Of a stretch of 64,000 bases of DNA, positions 51,268 to 62,569 are shown piece after piece. Each line of letters begins with the position of its first letter. Position 1 is the stretch's first letter. Source of the DNA: Rosellinia necatrix (taxonomy: Eukaryota > Ascomycota > Sordariomycetes > Xylariales > Xylariaceae); the NCBI GenBank assembly GCA_021209875.1, contig JAGYVD010000011.1:496001-560000 (forward strand). The letters run 5' to 3'. The position numbers and the translations under genes were made by a program. Below the pieces are notes generated by a model. It worked only from the letters and a program-made list of their open reading frames with translations. It searched no databases and had not been told where the DNA came from.

Positions 51268-51540
51268 AAAAGCAAATATTTAGACATGTTTAAGTATTTG
51301 CTTTTTAAAGCCGGTTTATAATCTGGGGAGTTATATGGGGGTAAAATACAAATATTTAAATATGTCTAGGTATTTGTTTTTTAAAGCCGGTTTATAATCT
51401 AAGGAGTTATATGGGGGTAGAATATAAATATTTAGATATGTTTGGATATTTGTTTTTTAGAGCCGGTTTATAATCTAGGGAGTTATATAGGGGTAGAATA
51501 TAAATACTTAGATATGTCTAAATATTTGCTTTTTTAAGCT
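51268..51540 (-). repeat. Palindromic minisatellite cluster I (inverted orientation)
   Basis: Four units of about 75 bp with palindrome arms of the AAATATTTAGACATG type. The spacer (AAAGCCGGTTTATAATCTGG, then GAGTTATATGGGGGTA) is the reverse complement of the spacer in clusters II, III and V. Confidence 0.85.
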
Positions 51541-51599
51541 AACGTTTTTGCGCTGTTTTTTTATTATATAAAATTATTAATATATGTTTATATTCAGCT

Positions 51600-53220
51600 T
51601 CTGCTTTATTAATAGATTTTTAAGCATATTAAAACTAAACTTTTTATAAAAAAGCTTTTATAATCTCGCAGTTATTAAAGTTAATCGACATATTTTATGC
51701 TAACTAGCAGACTAGCGAAAAATTAAATGTTTTTAAGCGTTTTTTGTCCGGGCAGATGCCGGTAATATTTAAAGCTGCTGAAAGCTAAGGTTTAAAAAGC
51801 CAGAGTATGTTAAAAATATTTAGCACTGCTATATTAACGGAAGCACAGTTAATTATTAATAAATATTTTAAACATTTTTATATAAAAAGCAGAGCTAAGC
51901 AGATGGAGGGGGCATTACAAGCAAACTTTATAAATAAATGCTATAAAAATTAAGTCTATGTTTTTATTTTTATCGGCTTTTAGTATTAAAAACGTTCTGG
52001 CTTTAAAACCCCTAGCTATTTATAACTTTAGCTATTTTATCCGTAGAGCTTAATACAGGTTATTAGCCCTAAAATATACGTAGAAGTAAAAAAGCTTGGT
52101 TATATAGCTCCGGCCGAAATAGTAGCCGCGGAAACAGTGTTTAAAACAGCAAAAAATATAGTCGATAAAAAAAACACCGTTTAAATTGCTACAGCTGAAC
52201 AAATCGGCTTTTAGATTTTTAAGCTTATTGTTTAAATAAAGTTTAATAACAGCGTGAACAAATATAACGTTTTTAAAAGCAAAATTTAAGTTCTTCAGGA
52301 GAAGCTTATTTTTATATTAATTTTAAAAAGTATAAACTATTTTAAATAAGAGCTTTTAACTTTAAAAGATATAGAACATATGTTTAATTACACCTGCAGT
52401 TTAATCGGATCTATCAAGGTCGGCAAACCATTTTTTTTGCTTAAATCAGATATTTTAAGCATTAATTAAATATCTGTTATTATAAAAGCTAAAAACCGAT
52501 TATTACTTAACGACAGCAGTAATAATATAAAAAGCAGGGACATTATATAATATATCGCCGAAAAATATAATAATATAAATAATAAAAAGCTTGTGCGATC
52601 AGAACATATAAAAGTTAAAAAACGCAAAAATAAATATATTAAAATTATATACATTATAGCAGGCGGTTTAACTACCGATACTATTAGTATAAAAAACGCC
52701 GCCGACTACTTAAGTATAAATTAAAAAAACTTTTTAATTATATTTAACGGGCAGGCTTAATATTATGTTTATTAGTTTGTTAGTAAGTAGTAATACTTTT
52801 AAAAGCGGATACCTAAGCTTTCTGCTAACCTCTAGCGCTTATATATAAACATAGCAGAACTGCTGCATAAAATTACGGCCTTCCTTTTTTTTGCTTTTTT
52901 TATTAATAAGTGTAGCACCAGCAAAACTATTACTTATGCCGGCATTATATTTTTATTTTATAAAAAGTTTTTAATAAATGTTCTAGTAATATAAAAGGTC
53001 TACTGCCTAAGTCTAATTATTATTTTTTTGTTAGTTATTATTTAAATATATAACGCGATCTAGCATTTTTTTCTAAGTGTTTTTAACGTTTATTTAGCAT
53101 TCGGAAAAAGTAAATTAACCCGCGACCGTATTAAAAAATCGATTATTTTTAACGCATCCGATTTTAAAAAGTTTATAGTATAGTTTTAGAAGCGTTTTAA
53201 TAACCTAGCAGTAAATGCCT
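51600..53220 (+). pseudogene. Unrecognised protein relic A
   Basis: A plus-strand frame can be followed for several hundred codons with stops nearly always TAA or TAG, as expected from CAA/CAG. Readable stretches include L-T-E-A-Q-L-I-I-N-K-Y-F (near 51836), A-P-A-E-I-V-A-A-E-T-V-F-K (near 52110), C-S-L-I-G-S-I-K-V-G-K-P-F-F (near 52396) and I-I-A-G-G-L-T-T-D-T-I (near 52655). I recognise no family. It is less mutated than the flanking DNA. The minus-strand open frame 52466-52654 is a shadow of it. Confidence 0.5.
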
Positions 53221-53231
53221 TTATAAACCTA

Positions 53232-53500
53232 CTTTAAAAAGTGAATACCTAGACACGTTTAAGTATTTATATTTTACTTTTATATATATCCCAAGTTGTA
53301 AACCAGCTTTAAAAAATAAATACCTAGACATGTCTAGGTATTTATATTTTACCCCTATATATATCCCAAGTTATAAACCAGCTTTAAAAAATAAATACCT
53401 AGACATGTCTAGGTATTTATATTTTATTTTTATATATATCCTAAGTTGTAAACTATTTTTAAAAAGCGAATACTTAGATATATCTGGGTATTTGCTTTTT
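53232..53500 (+). repeat. Palindromic minisatellite cluster II
   Basis: Four units of about 77 bp. Arms are AAATACCTAGACATG and mirror. The spacer is of the type TTTACCCCTATATATATCCC, then AAGTTATAAACCAGCTTTAAA. It separates relic A from relic B. Confidence 0.85.
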
Positions 53501-53519
53501 ACCCGTGCAACCTAACTAC

Positions 53520-54835
53520 TTATGCTAACTCTAATAATAAATAAAAAAGATCGTAATTATTATATCTGTGTAAACATTTGCTACCTGCTACTGCAAAAAA
53601 ACGCGCAAATATGTTTAAAATTTTAGTAAAAAAAACAAAAAAAAATTTAGCATGTTAAATAAAAATAACGGACCTGCGTAAAAGCTTTTAAAAAACGACG
53701 CCTGATATAATAATAAAATTACGTTTATAATTATATTAAACTAATATTATTTCGGTGTTCTAGTTATAAATAAAGCTTATATTAGTAAAAACTTAAAAAG
53801 TATAACCTATTAAATAGTAAGGTTAATTAAGCGCGACTGCTTTATATTATGTTTTGCGACTTTTTTTATAAACTATTTAAAAAATATGCTTAAATATTTG
53901 CGGCTTAGTTTTAGCTGGCTATTTGCTTTTTTGGAGCTGTTTTTAATATATAATTGTTTAGACTTATATAAGCTAACTTTTAAACCTGATATTTTTATCG
54001 GCAGTTTTTTATTTATAAGCATGGACAGTTAGGCGTATTTAGTAATAGCAGAAGTAAAGCTGATAATTAAATATAATAAAAATAAAGCTACGCTAATAAA
54101 TAAGTTGTTTGCTGCTGCTTACGAGAACTTATATCAATAATAGATATTATTACCTGTTTTTTTCTAACTTGCGGCTTAGCAGCATAGGTAGAGCTTTAAC
54201 CTGTGCTGCATTATAATTAGCGTTATATATAAGCAAGTTTTTTTTTAGCGCAATATAAGCATAGCTATTTATAACCCGGACGGCAACCTGGTTATACCAG
54301 GTAACGACCTTTTAGGTGCTAAGTTTATTACGGTTTAAATCAGGCTTAGCAGTAATAGCGCTAATATTTACGGTTTTTAAGATTATAAATATAAGCTTAA
54401 GCTTTATGTTATACTACTAGATAAAAAAAACCGATTTATACTTAGTTATATTAAGTAGAGCTATATATAAAAAGACCTAAAAAAGCTGGATAATAACAAG
54501 GTAATATTTGTTAATCTCAGCGTGTAGCAAAAGCTAGACATTTTTGTTTTTAATTAAAATAACAAAAAAACGCTCTGCTTTAAAAAAAAGCTTAACGTAA
54601 TAATTAAGCGCTAATAGCGCTAAAAAAAAAACTTTATTAAAAGTAGGGCTAGATTTAATAAAAACAAGTTTTACTTAAGTTTAAAATCTGACCTTAAATA
54701 TAACCTATGTAAGGACAAGCACTCTAGATCTAACTCTAACTTTAACTCTAACTCCGACTCCGATTTTAATAAAAGCGTAAAAAAAGCTAACTAGGCCGGG
54801 CGTGTGGCAGTAAGTGTCTAAAAAGTCCGGGATTT
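53520..54835 (+). pseudogene. Unrecognised protein relic B, possibly the N-terminal half of the SNF2 gene
   Basis: Readable plus-strand stretches are P-D-I-F-I-G-S-F-L-F-I-S-M-D-S (near 53982), V-I-A-E-V-K-L-I-I-K-Y-N (near 54045), Y-N-P-D-G-N-L-V-I-P-G-N-D-L-L (near 54270) and a serine/asparagine/aspartate hexamer stretch S-N-S-N-F-N-S-N-S-D (54728-54775). The position just upstream of an SNF2 C-terminal domain suggests the same gene, but I cannot identify Walker A or DEAH motifs. Treat the link as inference. Confidence 0.45.
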
Positions 54836-54837
54836 TA

Positions 54838-56330
54838 TTATTAAAACAAAAAACAGTAGCATTAACTATATATTTAAAATAATTAAAGAAAATAAACGTG
54901 TAGTTATATTAAAAGATCGTATAAGCTAGTATAAATATTTTATAGCCTGTAGCGCTTTTTTAGCCTACTTTATAATATAAGTTATAGAGTATATATAGGC
55001 CTTAAAAAGCCCCGATAGCCTGCTTAATCGCGCTGTTATTATAATTAAATCGCTATAGTTATAACAATAAATATTTTTATATACCGAGCAAAAACATAGG
55101 GTAGTTAACACGTTTAAAATATAAATACTTAAATATATCTAGATATTTATATTCTACTCTTATATATTTTTTAATTTATAAACTAGCTTTAGAAAGCAAA
55201 TACTTAAACGTGTTTAAATATTTATATTCTACTTTTATACACTTTTTAATTTACCGACTAGCTTTAAAAAGCAAATACCTAGACGTGTTTAAATATTTGT
55301 TTTCTGCTTACATAAATATTATGCTAATATTAATACTAAAAAAATATATTTGTTATTTAAGCTGCTAAGCGTTAAGCTAGCTATTATCGCGTCGTATTAG
55401 TTAAATAAAGAATATATAGCTGTTATTAGTTAGTTTAATAATAAAAATTCTGGCGTAGAAATGCTTATTTGTAGCACACGTACCGCTAGCGCAAGTATTA
55501 ATCTTTATTTAGCCTGCTGCAAAAGCTTTGTTGTGTTTTTTTTTTAAAGTGCTAACATGTTTAACCAGCTTTTTAGTCGCTTAGTACGGATAGGCTAGTT
55601 ATAATTTATTATATAAATAATTTTAATCGTTATAAATATTATTTATAAGCGCTACGAAAGTATTATGTAGCAGAAGTTTTTGCAGCAGCTTATAGCAGAA
55701 AACAAAATTAACTAGCAGATCGGCGGCAAACTAGGCATAATTATAACTTATAAGTTAATTTAATGCTTTTATAATTAGCTGTATATAAAATATTTTTTAA
55801 AAGCGGTAAATACTAACTTTATGTTAATTATTAGCGGCTTATTTTTAAAAACTAGCAATAATATATTATTTATAGCCCGGATCGTTATAACGGATCTTAG
55901 TTAATATAAAAAGTTTTTTTATTTTTACGCGATATTTTTTATAAGCGCCGCTTTATATATAATCTAATATAAGCAAGCTAACTTTTATAATTATATATTA
56001 TTTATAACTATAAAACAAGTGGCAGAGCTAGCAGAAGGTTTTTTATAGGATTTTAAAGATAAAGTACTAATTAATTTTTTAGAAAGTTGTATTAATAACT
56101 TATTAAAAGCACGGGAAAAAAACCGGAAAAACGTTAACGCTTAAGAGAAAAAGGTTATAAAAGCTAAAAAAGCTTAAAAAAAAGCAGCGGCTAAGCTTAA
56201 GAAAGAATTAGCGCTAATAAAAAAAAAAAAAAAGCGGAGCAGAAGGCAGAGAAAAAAACATTAAAAGCTAAAAAGAAAAAAAAAACGTGAGCTAGATATA
56301 GTTAGCTTAAAAAAATAATTAGCTAAAAAT
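54838..56330 (+). pseudogene. SNF2-family helicase relic, C-terminal helicase domain and coiled-coil tail
   Basis: SNF2 proteins are ATP-driven DNA translocases of chromatin and repair. The frame starts with a K-I-I-K-E-N-K-R-V-V-I-L-x-D-R stretch (near 54880), like the opening of the C-terminal helicase lobe. After a minisatellite it continues I-S-Q-F-N-N-K-N-S-G-V-E-M-L-I-C-S-T-R-T (from about 55426), which is motif V. The same frame then runs without a shift to N-M-F-N-Q-L-F-S-R-L-V-R-I-G-stop at 55554-55598, where motif VI Q-x-x-G-R-x-x-R-I-G-Q is expected. The TAG replaces CAG. The end (56090-56320) is K/E/A-rich (K-A-E-Q-K-A-E-K-K), a coiled coil. Motifs I-III are not identified. Confidence 0.65.
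55105..55312 (+). repeat. Palindromic minisatellite cluster III, inside the SNF2 relic
   Basis: Three units with arms AAATACTTAAACGTG, AAATACCTAGACGTG and mirrors. It lies between the start of the C-terminal helicase lobe and motif V, and so interrupts the coding order of one domain. It may be an insertion or may sit in a former intron. Confidence 0.8.
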
Positions 56331-56339
56331 GCTATATCG

Positions 56340-57540
56340 GTTTGTTATTTTTTAGCTTTAAGCTATATTTACGTTTAAATTTTTGTTTATAATTACAGGC
56401 GACCGCTGCTAGTAGTTATTGCTTTATAGCTTAAATAAGAACTATAATATTTATTAAATAAATAAGCAGCTTATGCTTTTAAGTAGTTTTTATAGATTAG
56501 TAGCAATATAAAGATTTATAACAGTTAAAACAAGGCTTTTTTTTAGATTTATGTTTAAAAAAGAATATATTTAAATATAAAAGGTGCAGTTAAGGCCTGC
56601 TATATATAAAAGCTGCTTTATAATAAAAGGCGCGACTAGGCAGCTTTTATATATAAAATGTGTTTACTAAAGGTAGTTATAAGTAAAGTTAGCATATTAA
56701 AAACTTGTAGCGCTATTTATAAACTCTGTTTTATTTATTTTATAACTTTTTTTTTTTAACTGGCTTAGGTTTTTGTTTTCTGCAGCCGTTTATTTGTATT
56801 AAATTTAATAAAATAATAGACTTGCGAAACTTGCGGCGCTATTTATAAGTTATTTATTTATTTTTTCTATAACTTTTTTTTTTAGGCTGTTAAAAGCATT
56901 CTTTTTATATACCTGTAAGCTATTTATTTTTTTTATTATTTTTTTCTTTTAGCTGTTATAAATATTTGTTTTTTAAACACGGTTTATTAACGTAAGATCT
57001 AATAATATATCTGCCTAGTGTTGCTATATTTTTAATTATAAAACAGTAGTTATAAGGCTGGGGCTGGGGCTAGGAATTAGCGGCTAAAAGGCGTGCTGCT
57101 GCAAAAGCGGCAGCAGCAGAGCTATTGCCGGCAGAAAAAGCAGTAGAAGCAGCAGAAGCGGCAGCAATAAATTTTTTAATTTTAAATAACGTTAGATATT
57201 TTTCTAAGTATAACAACTTTAATGGCTAAAACATCCGCGAAATTATAAAAAAATAAGGCCTAGATATGCTGCTTTAGTTTTACCTGCTTAAACAAGCCCC
57301 GGTTGTATAAGCGGAGCAGGAGTATATTAATAAAGCAGCAATATATAAAAAGTATGCTAAAAAAACGTAAAACATAAAAAACTTAAAACCGATTATTTAA
57401 ATACCTAGTATATATTATATTAATAATATAACTAGAAGCGGAACTAACTTTGCGTTATACTGCTACTTCTTAAAATTAAATAAATTAAAATGTTATTTTT
57501 ATACCGATAGTATATATAAGACTTTAAGTTATTTAAGTAG
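56340..57540 (+). pseudogene. Unrecognised protein relic C
   Basis: Plus-strand coding-like stretches include L-L-N-K-x-A-A-Y-A-F-K (near 56450) and an alanine/glutamate-rich stretch A-A-K-A-A-A-A-E-L-L-P-A-E-K-A-V-E-A-A-E (57095-57160). The latter is followed by N-N-V-R-Y-F-S-K-Y-N-N-F-N-G and later N-I-T-R-S-G-T-N-F-A-L-Y-C-Y. Stops are TAA/TAG. No family is recognised. At 56700-56990 the frame is lost in T-rich sequence, so two genes may be involved. Confidence 0.45.
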
Positions 57541-57544
57541 GGCT

Positions 57545-57680
57545 ATAAAAAATAAATATTTAAACGTGTTTAAGTATTTATATTTTAAAGCCTGTCTACG
57601 ACCTAGGATATATATAAAAGTATATAAAAATAAAATGTAAATATTTAAATATGTTTAAGTATTTATTTTCTAAAGCTGGT
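57545..57680 (-). repeat. Palindromic minisatellite cluster IV (inverted orientation)
   Basis: Two units. The spacer TTTAAAGCCTGTCTACGACC-TAGGATATATA is in the opposite orientation to clusters II, III, V and VI, as in cluster I. Confidence 0.75.
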
Positions 57681-57689
57681 TATAAGTTT

Positions 57690-58780
57690 AATTATTTAAT
57701 ATAGCTATAGCTAGCATGCTACTACGCTTTATATATTTATATTTTTAAGCGTTTATAGATCAGCTAAGCTGGGCAACCCGTGGTATAATGTTTAGCTTAT
57801 AAAATAAAACAGTTTTTATAACAATTTTATTTTTTAACAGGCCTAAAAATACTGCTATTATAGCTGCTATAAAGCGGAAGGTTATATTAGTGCTATTAAG
57901 TAACAGCGTAAACTAAAAGTTTTTAATATTAATATTAGTACTGCTAGCTTTAATAGAATTAAATATAGCCTGGTTTTTAAAAACGGATTAGTTAAACTTG
58001 CCGACCGGTTTTATTTTTATATTTAGTTATTTTATAAAAGATTAAATGCAGATATTTAATATTTAGCAGCAGTTTATTAAAATGCGCCGCAGAAATAAAC
58101 TAAAAAAAAAAAATACAGCTTTTTTGCAAATAATAAAGCACGGAACAAAGTTAATATAAAACGTTTTTAATTTATTTTAACCGTAGTTAAATCGCGTAAG
58201 TATAATGCTGCTTATATTAAGCAGAACGAAACTTATTTGCTTATATAAATATTTAAAAACATATTAAAACAGCTGGAACTAGGCTTAAAAAAAATTGCTT
58301 CTGCTGCTAATAATAAAAGCAGTAATAATAAAAGCAGCGATAAAAAAAATATATTTATCGATAAAATAAAAAGAAAAGATTATATATATGTTATAGCGGT
58401 AGTGCTTTAAAGCTTTTAGCTTTATATTATTTTTTTAGTTGATATACTTTTTTTTCTGCTGCTATTAAATAATTAAATGTTGCTGCTTTATACTGTTTTG
58501 CATAACTATTATAATGCCGGCCGTAATTATAACATAAATAAAGTATTATATTATACCGTTAATATAATTTATAAGCTAGAAAAAGTGTTAAAAGCTGCAA
58601 GCTATATATTAAATATATATATCGCACGGTTATTAGCTTTAGAAATTAATATGCTTGTACTAATATTTATTTTTAAGCAGGTGGTAAAGCACGCAAAAAA
58701 CGTGGCTTTATATTACTTTTTTTTATTTTTAACGCGAAAGCAGCACCGCATATAGTAGTTAAGCTAGTGTTAATTATAAC
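57690..58780 (+). pseudogene. Unrecognised protein relic D
   Basis: A plus-strand frame is followable from about 57840 (A-I-I-A-A-I-K-R-K), through K-I-A-S-A-A-N-N-K-S-S-N-N-K-S-S-D near 58290, to a 92-codon stop-free stretch at 58477-58755. That stretch includes N-Y-Y-N-A-G-R-N-Y-N-I-N-K-V-L-Y-Y and Q-V-V-K-H-A-K-N-V-A-L. The last stretch is one of the longest coding-like runs in the block but has no start context or recognised domain, so it is likely an internal piece of a larger protein. Confidence 0.45.
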
Positions 58781-59200
58781 TCTAGCATAATTATAGTATT
58801 TGTTACGATCGCAGATAATTTATCTAACTTTGTTTTGCTATAGCCTAACTTTAATAAGTTTTTAGGCGTTTTTTCTAACATTTTTAATAACATTTAAACG
58901 TTCGTTAACGTTTTTAAGAAAAAAAAGGCGTATTTAGGTTGTAAAAATAATGGTGCGTTTTATTTATTTAATATTATTTGCAAAAACAAGCGACTATTAG
59001 CCCCGGTAGGCAGAACCAGGTATTTGTATTTTTTAACAGCAGATTTGCCTGTACTATTTGCACTTCTTAACTCCGTTTTTTATGCCTTAGATTTTAATGC
59101 TAAGGCCTGCTTTAAATATATATATGTAGTAGTTATAACGTAGTCTGTTATAATGCAGCAGTAAGTTTATCTGTATTTTAGTTATTATTATAACCTTTTT
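58781..59200. other. Stretch without a clear gene between relic D and cluster V
   Basis: Moderate GC patches (for example TTAGCCCCGGTAGGCAGAAC near 58996) suggest coding ancestry, but no single frame can be followed. Confidence 0.35.
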
Positions 59201-59204
59201 TTAA

Positions 59205-59402
59205 AAAACAAATACCTAAACATGTCTAGGTATTTATATTCTACCCCTATATACTTTTTAAAATATAGACTAGCTTTAAAAAGCAAATACTTAGACATGT
59301 CTAAGTATTTGTATTTTATTTTTATATACTTTTTAAAATGCAGACCGGCTTTAAAAAGCGAATATTTAAACATGTTTAAATATTTGCTTTTTATTTTTAT
59401 AT
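59205..59402 (+). repeat. Palindromic minisatellite cluster V
   Basis: Three units. The middle one (59286-59313) is a perfect palindrome with arms CAAATACTTAGACA and TGTCTAAGTATTTG. Open frames appear on both strands here because each arm mirrors the other. Confidence 0.9.
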
Positions 59403-59589
59403 ACTACTAAGATTATAAAGTGTTAATTATTAATATTGTTAAACAGGCATATCGCATGTTTATTAAACCTGGCAGGCGTATAAATATATAATATTTTAAA
59501 AAATTATAACGATGCAGAAAAAAAAAAAGCTATTTTTAATTATATAAAACCTGGCAAAATAATAAAAATTATAGTTATAAATATTAATT

Positions 59590-61070
59590 TAGCTGCTGTG
59601 CTAAGCTTCGGAAAAAGGACTTTATACCGGCAAAAATATATTATAAGCTTTTTAAATGACTTAAAAACATTATTTTATGCGCTTTTGTTGTTAAATAAAA
59701 CAGATAATAAATTTATGCTTAAAATAAATATTTTAGCGACTGCTAGGACTATATATAACGACTAAATTAGTTATGCTATACGATCGTATATAAAAGATTC
59801 TTTAAAAAAGGTTTTTTCTGCTTTATTCCGACTTTGTTTTTGCTGCTATATTAAAAATATATTTAATATGCTGGTTAATTTTTACTTGTAGTTAACATAA
59901 AATATTTTAATAGCCGAGCATTATTACTATATTATTTTAAAAGCTATAACAATATTGGACAAGTTTTATAACAAAAATAATTTAAGTTTTATAATGCAGC
60001 TAAAGGATTAATTTAATTAGCTGTTAAATATTTAGCTGCTAATGCTAAAGCTTAGCTTTTTAAATTAATAAAAAATAAATATAAAGCAGCTATAAAATAA
60101 GCTTATTATAAAAGCAAACTATGTTATATTAAATAAAATATTAAAAGGTTTGCTAGACTAGCTTTATATATAAGTATTAAATAACTAGTTAATATTTAAT
60201 CGAAGCTGCTTTAATAATTAATTAAAACTTAACTTGTTTAATGTTGCTTTATATAAGCCGATAGATTAAAAGTGGTTTAAAAAACATAAAGAAAAAAGTA
60301 ACAGCGGCAGCTAAATATCTGCTGATTTTAACGCTATAGAAGACGATATAAACAACAGTTTAAATAATAATATAAAAAACAGCATAAGTAACAGCGGGGA
60401 CCTGATTATAAACGATGTTGAAAATTATTAAGCTAAAGATTTTAAAGCTATTTAAAGTAAAAGCGCACAAGTCGAAGGCATATAAAGCAAGGCAGCACAG
60501 GTCGAAGGCGCATAAGGCGAGGGCGCACAGGGCGAGGCAGCACTAGGCGAGGCAGCATAAGGCAAGGCGGCATAAGGCGAGGCGGCACAAGGCGAGGCAG
60601 CACAGGGCAAAAGCGCATAAGGTAAAGGCGTATAAGTTAAAAGTATATGGGCCGAAAATCAGGATATTATAATAAATAAAGTGGCTGTAAATGCTGTAAG
60701 TATAAAAAGGCCCTTTAAGGTCGCAGACTTTTAAAATAAAAACTTTAATATAGCAAAGATTATATAAAATATTATAAATATAATATTTATACTTGCAGAT
60801 ATAAACTTGCTTATAGTTACGTAAAAAAGACATTTACCGATAAATACTGCTAGGCAACTAAATAGCGATAAGTCGACCGATATATCGGACTACAGGTATA
60901 ATAAAAAAAGGGATAGATTTTAATAGCGTTTTAAATAATGCTATAATAAAGCCTGCAGGCTGGCAGGCCTGCTAGTTAAAAAAGATATGCTTACGTATAA
61001 AAGTTGCCGCGGAGCTTACCTGCTGTTTTAGGCGATATATAAAAAAGCTAGCTGAAAAGCTACTAAAAAA
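59590..61070 (+). pseudogene. Unrecognised protein relic E with pentapeptide repeats
   Basis: One plus-strand frame can be followed for nearly 490 codons with TAA/TAG in place of CAA/CAG. Stretches read L-S-F-G-K-R-T-L-Y-R-Q-K-Y-I (near 59605), S-A-D-F-N-A-I-E-D-D-I-N-N-S-L-N-N (near 60320), a Q-x-E-G-A/G-E-A-A repeat (60450-60620), then K-R-P-F-K-V-A-D-F and N-T-A-R-Q-L-N-S-D-K-S-T-D-I (near 60845). The acidic, asparagine-rich centre suggests a disordered linker. No family is recognised. The minus-strand frame 60543-60833 is a shadow. Confidence 0.55.
60450..60625 (+). repeat. 15-bp tandem repeat encoding G-E-A-A-Q
   Basis: About ten units of GGCGAGGCAGCACAA type, with C-to-T at the CAA/CAG codon in several. 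It is in frame within relic E, so it is a coding minisatellite. It is the most G-rich stretch for several kilobases. Confidence 0.8.
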
Positions 61071-61344
61071 AATAAATTTACTTTTAGGAAAAAAATTATG
61101 TTTTAAAATAATATTATTAAGCAAGAAATAAACAAATAAAAATATTTAATAGCTAAATATATTACGTTTAGTATGTTTATTTTTTATTATATAATTAGCT
61201 GGCTGTAATTTATAATTTCGTTTAATTAAATTTAAAGCATTGCTTAAGCTATTTATAAAAATTGCTATTATTATATAAAAAATAGAACTGCTATAGCTGC
61301 TGTAGAAGTAGATTAAATTTTATAACTTAATATATTATAAACCG

Positions 61345-61765
61345 CTAGTAAAAAACAAATACTTAAACATGTTTAAGTATTTGTTTTCTGTTTATATATA
61401 TTTTTTTAGGTCGTAAACCGGCTATAGAATATAAATACTTAGATATGTTTAAATATTTGCTTTTTGCTTATATATACTTTTTAGGTCGTAAACCGGCTTT
61501 AAAAAACAAATACTTAGACGTGTTTAAATATTTGCTTTTTGCTTATATATACTTTTTAGGTTGTAAACCGGCTGCAAAATATAAATACTTAAGCATGTTT
61601 AAATATTTGCTTTCTGCTTATATATACTTTTTAGGTCGTAGACCGGCTTTAAAAAGCAAATATTTAAGTATATTTAAGTATTTGTTTTCTGCCCATATAT
61701 ATTAACTTTTAAGTCGTAGACCGGGTTTAAAAAGCAAATATTTAAATATGTCTAGGTATTTGCTT
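61345..61765 (+). repeat. Palindromic minisatellite cluster VI
   Basis: Six palindromes spaced about 82-85 bp apart with spacer TATATATACTTTTTAGGTCG then TAAACCGGCTTTAAAA, the same subtype as the 46.7-kb array of element C. It closes the block of coding relics. Confidence 0.9.
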
Positions 61766-61769
61766 TTTA

Positions 61770-62560
61770 TATTTTTTTTAATTTTTTTATTTTTAATTTA
61801 AATTTAATAAGTTTATTGCTTAATTTAAAATATATTTAAAGCTAGCAATGTTTATTAAATAAACTTTATTTTTATTTTTAACTACTAGCTTTTATATTAG
61901 ATTTTTTTAATATTATAGTTTATTATGCCGGTTAGCATAACATATATTTTTAATATAGCATAAAACTTTTAATAAATTATTATTAGCAGCGTGTAGTTTT
62001 TTAAAATGTTAGGCTATATATAACTTAATTTAGTATAGTTTTTAAAAACTTTTATAATGCTTTTATAAAAAGTTGTAATTTTTATTCTTTTGTTTTAGCT
62101 TAGCATTAAGTTTTTTTAACACTTTTTATTTCTTTTTTTATTTTTTTTTTTTCTTTTTTTTTTTTTTTGTTTTTTCTCTTTTTTTATTTTACTTTAAAAT
62201 GCTTTACTCTCCCGCTTTAGCTTAACATTAAAGCTTTTTCGGGAACTTTATCCTTTTTTTTATTTTTTTTTTCCTTTCCGCCTATTTTATTTTAAAATAT
62301 TTTTATTTATCCGCTGTATTTTTTTTTAACCGGCGGTAATTAACACGATTAGACTAAAATAATACATCTGTTAATAAAAAAATATTTATAAAAAACGGAC
62401 TAAAACAGTACTTCTGTAATTTTAAATATTTTATTACTAGCAGCTGTGTTATTTTAGTTTGTTTATTTTAGTTACCGCCGGCTAAAAAAAATATATAGCT
62501 TTTAGTTTATATGTTTAATAACTATAATTTTTATTACCCGATAACCTTTTTGTTATTAAG
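61770..62560. other. T-rich stretch with polypyrimidine tracts
   Basis: A nearly uninterrupted T/C tract lies at 62115-62185, and a second (CTTTATCC-poly-T-CCTTTCCGCC) at 62245-62285. No gene was seen. Confidence 0.5.
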
Positions 62561-62569
62561 GTCTAGAAA

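Noticed and set aside
51268..53500. Palindromic clusters as a CRISPR array
   Set aside because: The spacers are themselves repeated and not unique, the sequence context is fungal, and no cas-like genes are present.
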